Shown here: positions 56,261 to 64,000 of the stretch, piece after piece
How the letters are laid out: each line of letters opens with the position of its first letter
Numbering within the stretch: the stretch's first letter is position 1
Assembly: GCA_038025085.1 (NCBI GenBank)
Contig: CM076148.1
Coordinates: forward strand, 20,564,501-20,628,500
DNA length: 64,000 bases
Source: Tetragonia tetragonoides
Taxonomy: Eukaryota; Streptophyta; Magnoliopsida; Caryophyllales; Aizoaceae
Reading direction: 5' to 3'
Notes under the pieces: model-generated
Told to the model about the DNA's origin: nothing
The model's database searches: none
Seen by the model: the letters and a program-made list of their open reading frames with translations, nothing else
Program-made: the position numbers and the translations under genes

Positions 56261-57962
56261 CTAGTATATAATGTCAACTCGTGCATTACACGCGCTTGAT
56301 TACTATACTCTCTATCTTAGACTCTAATTACAATAGTAGTAACACTACTATAATCATACCTCTAAACACAATACTTCTACTTTCCGTTCCCCTCATTGCC
56401 CCACTCAATAGGGTACTTCTAGGTTGCCTGCCGTATTTTACCTGGAGAGTGTGAGGCGCGTGAAGAGAGTGACACATAAGAGTAGTAACTCGCGATGGTG
56501 TTCAATGTGTGGGGACCAGTATTGACTGGTTAGTACAAGAAAAGCAACCGGTAGCTTCATTTTTGCTTTTTCCGGTAAATAAAATTAATTTCCAAGTGAA
56601 TGGTATATCAAACCCATAGAATGAGTATATCTCAAATCAAAACTTAAAAGTTGTAAAAAGAGAAAATTGGATTTGTGAGAGAATGACTTTATTTCTCCAT
56701 TGAGTTGTATTATCCCCCACAATTGAATCGTTGTACATCTCACAAAAACTGAGATTTTAAAAAAAGAGAAAAAAATTCAAGATTAAGATTGAAGTTTCGC
56801 TTATCCTTGCTTCAAAACAGTTCTTGTCAACTTTCATTTTTCTTCTTTCATCTCTCTTTGTATGATGTATATCAGAGCATGAGGAGTGGGGTGGTGGGGG
56901 TGAGGAACATGGGAGGGTAGAGAGTGAATTTGGGAGATGGTGGCTGCCATGTTTTTGAGAATCAAAGAGAGAGATGGTGAAACGGGGGAGGTGAGAGAGG
57001 CGGTGAAACAGGGGAGGAGAGAGAGAGGCGGTGAAACAAGGGAGGAGAGAGAGAGGCAGTGAAACAGGGGAGGAGAGAGAGGGGAGTGGGCGGCGGTAAC
57101 GGCTAGGACTGGCGACAAGCCGACAACAAGATAGTGCGGAGGTGCGATGGTGGTTGGCGGCAAGAGCACTGGTGCCAGTGTGCCACGGTGGAAAAAACTG
57201 ATTTTTTTTCCTTATTTTCACGGAACTTCTTAACGTAAATCCTAAATTACTACACGCAAATCTTTTTGTCATAATATTTCCCAAAGTATCCTTTTATGAA
57301 AGACAACTTTCTCTCTTGTTCTTATTTTTCCTCTCAATTGGCTCAATTATCTTTCGCTCTATTCACCATGGATGGTAGTATGGTACGTTTGATATACACA
57401 ATATTTTGACGATATTGATGATGATATTCAAGTAATCTTTTTTTTTTTCTTCTAATTATTCATTGTATAAGGGCTGTGGTAATTAATGGCTATTTCAGTG
57501 GTGTTGGTTAGATGACGTCTGCGGGGCGGTTGTTTGGAAGTGGCTTGCTTGTTGCTGTTTGGTGGGGTGTATCGGTTGGGTGGGTGACAGGTAGAGACAG
57601 TTGGGTTGGGAAGTTCACTTGGGTCCGGTTGGGTGGGCGCTGGGGTTGGGTGCGGGAGGATGCCGACGAGTCGACAAAAGGAATGAAATCATTAATTTCC
57701 TCCTAATTCCCTTGTATTGTTGATTTATTAATACACTAATTTTTTCTGGATACATTTGACTATGGAGGTTTTACTTTGCATCATGAATGACAGATTCATC
57801 TGCTTGGACCAAAAAAGGGACGAGGAAGGGAAAGGAGGAGTGAGAGAGAGAGGGAGAGAGGAATAAAGGGGTGAGAAATTTAATAGGGGTATTATAGGAA
57901 AAAAGTATTTACGTTTAGTAATAAGGGATTTACGTTTAGCAATCCCCTATTTTTATTATCTC
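56261..57962 (-). mobile_element. Helitron-like element B
   Basis: CTAG at 56261-56264 lies next to a hairpin-like cgtgtaatgcacg on the minus strand, as in element A. The far end (ataataaaaataggggattg then ctaaacgtaaatcccttatt) and an inner block at 57225-57320 (cttaacgtaaatcctaaatt, gcaaatctttttgtcataat) align with element A in the same orientation. Element B carries an extra 0.9 kb (56290-57220) that A lacks. Its termini are not proven. Confidence 0.42.
56960..57085. repeat. Minisatellite of about 33-bp units
   Basis: Four tandem units of ggtgaaacaggggaggagag plus agagaggc, with small differences, lie inside Helitron-like element B. On the minus strand they create a Pro/Leu/Ser-rich open frame (56757-57284) that I do not regard as a gene. 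Confidence 0.85.
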
Positions 57963-58439
57963 TGCTGCAATCTAAACTGTAGAGCTCATCCCCCAAATTA
58001 AAGATCTTGTATCTACTTCAACCTGTAAACATGTCAGCCATTGTGGGTGCTAGGAAGTTGAGGCCAAGCAACAATTTTTGCTGGAAAACTTAAATTGGCC
58101 TTTTTATGAGATATGTAGAACTCAAATTTAGTAAAATTGGGCATATTTTGTTGTATTAGCTGGTAATTGCTTGCATGCATGGAGGCTTAGAGGGGAAAAA
58201 GTTGTTACAGGGGATTGGGGAAGGGGCTCATGGTTTGGAAATATTGAAGAAGAGAGATGTAGGATTTTGGTGATTCAGAATAGTACGGATAGATGATTCT
58301 AGTTACTTTAATGGCTTGCCGAATGTTGGTGAGAAGCCCAATAGTCACTTATTACTTCATTTAGCACTATTAACTCTGAACTATAGATTAGGAGAAGACG
58401 AAAAAAAAAGAAAAAGAAAAAATAGAGGTGCCATTTTGT

Positions 58440-58575
58440 GTCACCAACTCACCGAAAATAGGGTCATTTTTAGAAATATAAGGGTCACTTATTATAAACA
58501 GTGAGTCTTTTTTCATTAAAAAGTCATCCTTGTCTTATCAAAAGTTATGATAAGACCGTCTAATAAATAATTTGT
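58440..58575. repeat. Dispersed GGTCAC-rich repeat, copy 2
   Basis: aatagggtcatttttagaaa, tataagggtcacttatta, ttcattaaaaagtcatcctt, gtcttatcaaaagttatgat and aagaccgtcta match copies at 51791 and 61453. Confidence 0.55.
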
Positions 58576-58651
58576 GGAAAAAAAAAACTCTTACGACCTC
58601 AATTTTTAAAGTTTTTTATTTCTAGATTTTGTGTTTCTAAATAATAATATT

Positions 58652-61412
58652 TTTTTTTTTGGAAAAATGGTTAGCTTGTATTCCATTCTCCAAAAGGGTA
58701 TTTAAGGCAATACTCCTTGAGTAAAAACATACAAATCACTTTTCAGTGGGCCTGGTTAGCCATCTGGTACAACAGATGGGAACTCTACATCAGAGAACAA
58801 GGCCTACGTAATGTACAAAGGCTACAAGTAAAAGAAAATCCACTATCTATTAGGATGTACAGCATAGTATCTAGCAAAAATTTGACTCTGAATCTGGTTC
58901 ACAATTTGAACGGGTGTGCGTTGACTTCCACCAAAAATCTTGGCATTACGCTCCCACCAAATCTCATAGACACTTGTAGCAAAAGAAGCACGCCTCATAC
59001 TTTGTTCTATCCGTCTCCCTCTCACATGGACCCATCCAATGTAGTATGCTACACCATACTTCTTTGGCCATAGAGCAACTAAAAAACAAATGACCACTGA
59101 ATCCAATCCATTATGACAAAGAGCACAATCAGTAGGGAGGGACATACCACGAGAATTCAAATTGTTTACTGTAGGCAATTTGTCACATGATGCCAGCCAG
59201 AAAATAATCCTATGACGAGGGACACTCAAGCTTTCCCAAACCAGGTTCTTCCATCGGTATTGTATACCATTTCCCCTCATAAACATATGAGTCTCTTGCA
59301 AATTGAATTTACTACCCGCTCCCCATGTCTGCAAGAGAGATTCAGCCACCTGAATTGACCCTACTTTGGCTATAAAGTCCTCTCGGAGATTTAAAAATTT
59401 TCGCCATCCCCACGAGGAATTTTGTTTGGCCTCCACTTCCCAGAGGGATTGATGTCTTAAGTAGTACGCATGTATCCATTTAACCCACAGTGACTACTGA
59501 TTAGTATGCAATCTCCATAACCACTTAATGAACAGGGCTCTGTTCCATGTCTCCAAGTGCTTAATATTCAGACCTTCCTCATGACAAGGTCTGCAAATAT
59601 TATCCCAGCTCATAAAGATGGGCTTGTGATTATTTCCTTGTCTGCCCCAGAACAAATCTCTACATAATTTGTAGATCTGAGTAATGCAGCTCTTAGGAAG
59701 GACAAAAGCAGAGCCCCAAAAATTTTGTAAACCAAAGAGCACCGAATTAATCAGTTGAGCCTTGCCTGCAAAACTAAGGAACTTGTTTGCCCAATGATTA
59801 ACTTTATCACTGACCTTCTGAATCAGTGGTTGACACAACTGAATAGTTAAACGTGAAGCTGTAAGAGGGATACCCAGATATCGAAAAGACATTTTTCCTT
59901 CACAAAACCCAGTTTGAGCAAGAATCTGACCTTTAATCTCGGGATGCACACCCCCAAAGTAGATACAAGTCTTCATGGAATTAGCATGTAACCCAGAGAA
60001 ACCAGCAAATCTATCAAAACATCTCACCACACAATTGACAAAAGGTAGATCCCCCCTACAGAAAAGGAGTAATCGTTCGCAAACAAAAGATGAGTGAGAT
60101 TTAGCTTGCTGCACTTTGGATGATTACTATACTCCCTGGACTTAGTGGCCTCTCGTAGCATTCTTGAAAGGACCTCCATGCTCAATACAAAGAGCAATGG
60201 ACTCATAGGGTCCCCCTGACGCACCCCCCTTTTTCCGGCAAAATACCCCTCAATAGAACCATTAGTCTGAACAGAATACATAGAAGATGTAACATAGACC
60301 ATCACCCATTTGACAAATTGCTCAGCTGCCAAAGTGTTTTGAAGAAACGTCCAGTTCAAGGAATCATAAGCTTTTTGGATGTCCATCTTTATCATTGCTC
60401 GAGGGGAAATTCCTTTTCTCTCGTATTGCTTAACAAGTTCATGAGCTAGGAGAACATGATCAAACAGACTCATCCCTTTGACAAATGCTCCCTGTTCACA
60501 ACCAACCAGATGTTGCACTGCTCCTTGCATTCTTTTCGTTATGATTCTGGTGATGGCTTTGTACAAAACTCCGCAACATGATATGGGTCTGAACTGCGTG
60601 ACACTATCAGAAATGTCACATTTTGGAATTAAAGTGATCAGGGTGGAATTAAGTTGTTTCAACAACTTGCCACTTTTGAAGAAGTCTTTAACTGCCCCAC
60701 ACACCTCCTCCCCAATGACTCCCCAAGCTTTCTTATAAAAACACGCAGTGTAACCATCCAACCCCGGGGCTTTATATATCATCAGAGATCGCAAAGATTG
60801 CCTCCCTAACTTCAGCATCAGTAATCTCTCTAATCATATCAAGAGCCATATCATCAGTTAGTAGGGGACCATTCTTCAAAATAGTGGGATCAAAATCTGT
60901 AACATCCTGGGAGGTGCCAAGAAGATTCTTGTAAAAATCCACAAAAGCCTCATTGACATCATGCAATCCAGTTTGAACATTTCCCATCCTGTCAGAAATT
61001 GCACCAATCCTCTTCCGAGCAGCTCTCTCTTTTACTTTTGCATGAAAATAAGCTCCATTCTCGTCATTCTTCTGAATGTCACTATTTTTTGCTCTCTGGT
61101 AATATGCACTAACCTCTGCCTTCTTTAGTTTTCACGTACTTTTGTACCAAATTTCTTTCACCAGTAATCAAGTCTTGGTTGAAAGGGTCCTGCTGTAGTT
61201 GATTTTGCATGTCTGTGAGCTCTTTGTGACAATTCTGTGCTCTGGTGCTCACATTGCTATAGGTGGACTTATGCAAAGTCTTAAGAGGCCCCTTAAGAGC
61301 TTTGAGCTTAACCAATAGCTGATACATTTTGCAGCCATGTGTTCTAGTTTGCCAAGCCTCTTTCACAAGATTAATGAATTTATCATCATCGGCCCAACAT
61401 TTCAAAAATTTA
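58652..61412 (-). mobile_element. 5'-truncated L1-type LINE with 19-bp duplication
   Basis: Flanks gtttctaaataataatatt (58633-58651) and gtttctaaataatcatatt (61413-61431) differ at one base. The 2,761-bp minus-strand body has a T-run on the plus strand at its 3' end. It encodes the middle and end of ORF2 but no endonuclease, so it was truncated on insertion. It belongs to a LINE lineage related to 14329-19295, not to the short 3'-end family in CPSF30. Confidence 0.93.
58843..61405 (-). pseudogene. LINE ORF2 remnant: RT with altered catalytic motif, zf-RVT
   Basis: Frames at 61405-61109, 60987-60772, 60818-60024, 60114-59494 and 59436-58843 join in order. RT motifs: YKAPGLDGYTACFYKKAWGV, FRPISCCGVLYKAITRIITK, MDIQKAYDSLNW, GVRQGDPMSPLLFVLSMEVL. 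The catalytic box reads FAND instead of FADD (codon aac at 60075-60077), which would abolish polymerase activity. The next segment (FRYLGIPLTASRLTIQLCQP) and zf-RVT (CALCHNGLDSVVICFLVALW) follow. At least four frameshifts are present. Confidence 0.88.
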
Positions 61413-61452
61413 GTTTCTAAATAATCATATTAACAATAAAAAACCACAACAA

Positions 61453-61656
61453 CTTCTATAAGACGGTATTTTCGTAACTTTTGTTGAAATAATGGTCACT
61501 TTTTTTTTCTATAAAACGGTCTTTTCATAACTTTTAGTGAGACAAGGGTCACTTTTCAATGAAACAAGGGTCACTACTCACAATAAGACTATAAATAACC
61601 CCTACATTTCTAAATAGTGATCCTATTATTCTGTGAGTTTGTCTCACACAAGACTA
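61453..61656. repeat. Dispersed GGTCAC-rich repeat, copy 3
   Basis: ataagacggtattttcgtaa, cggtcttttcataactttta, gtgagacaagggtcactttt and caatgaaacaagggtcacta are the fullest version of the family. The gtcttttcataacttttagt block faces the aaagttatgataagac of copy 2 as its inverse. It lies just beyond the LINE's target duplication. Confidence 0.6.
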
Positions 61657-61659
61657 ACG

Positions 61660-62840
61660 ATTTCCCTAATTACTAAACATATCTACTTATAATAATTGTG
61701 TCTTGTTTTATTCACAAGTGTTGAAATGAAATACTATATAGATGTCACTTGATCACTTCTATACTTTTAAGGGTAACTTTTAAATCAAGTTAGTCGCTTC
61801 TAATTTATTTAAGAAAAAAGCAAGTGCATGATATCTCTAATGTTAATATGTACTACATGACATCTCAGAAGAAGAAGAAAAAAAATCTAATCTTTCAATT
61901 TTATTTTTTTCCTTATTTGGCCCTAACATCCTTAATCAATGTTAAATTAAAAATATAAAAAAGTTTGTTGATAAATTTCTATTTTTGCTATGTGTATTAT
62001 AAAGGTCACTTATATGAATCAAAGAGTCATTATACTGCTAGTTAACGTTACTTCTAAGCTATTTGAAAAACATCAAACGCATCATATTTCTAATAGTTAT
62101 ACATTAATAAGAAAAGTATCATATGTCACAGGGGTCACTTATATGATTCAATGGTCACTATGCAGTCAATTAGAATCGGTCCTAAGTTATTTTGGAAAAA
62201 CAAAATGCTTCATGTTGTTCTCTTTTTCCCTTTTCTTTAAGTCTTGTATGAGACCAAGTCGTAGAGAGATAGGATCACTTTTCATAGAAATAGGGTAACT
62301 TTTCATAAAAATAGGGCCAGTGTTCTAGATCATATCTCATTGTGCTTGAGACAGTATCATACAAAGTTTTGTGGTTGTATATGCATATCATCTTAACAAA
62401 GATAATTTGTAAATGTGTAAACATATTTATACATTAATAATAAAATAAAATTTTATTTTTTTGAAAGGAGAAAATTTTAGTTTAAACTTCAAATTAATGT
62501 TTTATAGCAATAATAAATAATATTTAGGTATATTATTAGAGTATATTATTAGCACAACTAGTGGATAAATTCTTTATTTCTATCTTTCAATTACAAGTAT
62601 AGGCACATCAATTTATATTTTTTTTCTTTGTTTCGGGTGAAAGTAAATGGAAAGTCAAATTGAATACTAGTTATTTTTGTCTCACATACTATGATGAAGA
62701 ACATAGCTAGTACAATTCAAGATGGTACTGCTTTCGATTCACGTTGGATAGATCAAAGGTGTCTCCGATATTACACTAAAACTTGACAATCAAACGAAAT
62801 TTTATAACAATCATCATTTGACATAGCATAGTCATGGTGT
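61660..62840. other. Intergenic AT-rich DNA
   Basis: No gene is supported. Around 62260-62350, gataggatcacttttcatag and aatagggtaacttttcataa echo the GGTCAC repeat and may be a fourth, weak copy. Confidence 0.4.
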
Positions 62841-62843
62841 AAT

Positions 62844-63340
62844 AGAAAGCATTGATAATCGTCAAGTTGGTTGACTTTTTTTAAACAAAATGGCTATTAC
62901 TAATAATTTTAATAATTTTATTTGTTCACCTAATAGCCACTTTAGTTATAGTTAATAGATAAACGTGTGATTGTAGAGATGATAACAAGTGGTTGTATTG
63001 ATTCTACGACTACAACTATAACCACTTACGTATCTATTAGCATGTGCATGAAGACAACTATATCAACATAGAATGTCGAATGATGATTGCTATAGAAAGC
63101 ACTGATGATGGTCAATTTGATTGGCTATTTTTTGAACAAAATGGTTATTAATAATAAAATTATAGTTATTTTTTATTCACATAATAGTTATTTTCGTTAT
63201 AGTTAATAGACAAACGTATGATTATAGAGGTGATAACAAGTGGTTGTGTTGATTCTACGACTACAACTATAATCACTTACATATCTATTATCATGTGCAA
63301 GAAAGCAACTACGTCAGCCTAAAATAACTACAGGTACCAA
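62844..63340. repeat. 250-bp tandem duplication with internal inverted arms
   Basis: Two copies start at 62844 and 63094. Each has agaaagca(t/c)tgat, a caaaatgg-ttatta block, ttatagttaatagataaacg, gataacaagtggttgtattg, attctacgactacaactata and accacttacgtatctattag. agtggttgt and acaactataaccact form an inverted pair in each. The copies differ at roughly 15-20 percent of positions. Confidence 0.88.
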
Positions 63341-63455
63341 TATTAGTGCTGGCTTAAATGCCTAATGTAGGGGCTAAAGCATACACAAATCACGTGCATA
63401 TTGATCACATTTAACCGCTTATGTATATATATAAAAGTTGCAACTATATAACCTC

Positions 63456-63557
63456 TTATTTATATGTTATCAAGTGACATGGAAGTAAAAGATACAATAT
63501 ATATATATATATATATAGATTATTTATATGTTATCAAGTGACATGGAAGTAAAAGAT

Positions 63558-63607
<50 letters not shown>
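63456..63607. repeat. 64-bp duplication ending in long (TA)n runs
   Basis: ttatttatatgttatcaagt then gacatggaagtaaaagatac begins at 63456 and again at 63520, each followed by a TA run, the second over 40 bp long. The duplication probably arose by slippage or repair anchored in the TA tract. Confidence 0.92.
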
Positions 63608-63609
<2 letters not shown>

Positions 63610-64000
63610 CAATTTTATTTTATTTTTTGGATAAAAACGGCTCAATTTTTATATCGTGTCAATGGATCATGGAAATATATGCATCACAAAATTAACTAAC
63701 CATATATGTAATATGTAAATTTAAACAAACTTGTTATTATTTAATTATATCAAATGAGAGATTATAATATAGGGGATGACTATCGGTTTATATAATAGCT
63801 TGCTTAGTTGTAGGCTAATAGAAAAACGATTATAGACGTAACTTTAGTTGGTTTTATCCAACTAAAATGGGCTATTATTTATAACATTTTAGGTATGTTT
63901 TGTCTATATAATAGTCATACACTAACTAGATAGTGAGTCTTTAGTTATGTCCCAATAGATAAAGACCCTACCAAAAAAGAAAAGATGGAAAATAAGTCAA
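63608..64000. other. AT-rich intergenic end of the window
   Basis: No gene, RNA or repeat boundary is recognised up to the end of the window. Confidence 0.4.

Noticed and set aside
56960..57085. Regular repeats considered as a CRISPR array
   Set aside because: Units are contiguous with no unique spacers, and the genome is a plant's.
56757..57284. 175-residue minus-strand frame rich in Ser, Pro and Leu
   Set aside because: It is produced by a 33-bp minisatellite inside a Helitron-like element. There is no domain and no conserved start context.

Overview
This is nuclear DNA of a flowering plant, almost certainly a eudicot. The evidence is the intron-rich genes with plant-type proteins, plant L1-type LINEs, Tourist and Stowaway MITEs, an Emigrant-like pogo element, and a long-LTR element with a TGGCGCC primer site. 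A Caryophyllales source is my guess from the overall look of the repeats and is not established. I see no bacterial, organellar or viral genes.

Two host genes are present. (1) At 119-7567 on the + strand lie the last eight exons of a SIT4 phosphatase-associated (SAPS-domain) protein, a regulatory subunit of PP6-type phosphatases. Its 5' part is outside the window. (2) At 27883-52940 on the - strand lies a complete CPSF30 gene, the 30-kDa cleavage and polyadenylation specificity factor. It is the plant long form, with three CCCH zinc fingers joined to an m6A-reading YTH domain. I could place all seven coding exons with in-phase junctions, giving a predicted protein of 706 residues. About 23 kb of its 25 kb is intron, and much of the intron sequence is transposon.

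Layout: 1-8140, SAPS gene with three LINE fragments and two MITEs in its introns. 8145-8790, a SINE and two nested MITEs. 10218-22746, a three-level nest in which an old solo LTR was split by an LTR retrotransposon without pol, itself split by a 5-kb LINE. 23290-25575, another LTR remnant split by a hAT-type element, itself split by a pogo/Emigrant element that keeps the end of its transposase. 25960-26330, a degraded hAT transposase. 27883-52940, CPSF30. 53250-64000, gene-free DNA with Helitron-like elements, a 5'-truncated LINE, microsatellites and tandem duplications.

The most notable pattern is that the CPSF30 introns hold about fourteen short copies of one LINE 3' end. Thirteen lie in the same sense as the gene, and most of those carry AATAAA on the transcribed strand. 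CPSF30 is itself a poly(A) factor, and in Arabidopsis it makes a short isoform by intronic polyadenylation. I found no convincing new defence, CRISPR-like or biosynthetic system. The window is a good example of nested transposition around a conserved RNA-processing gene.
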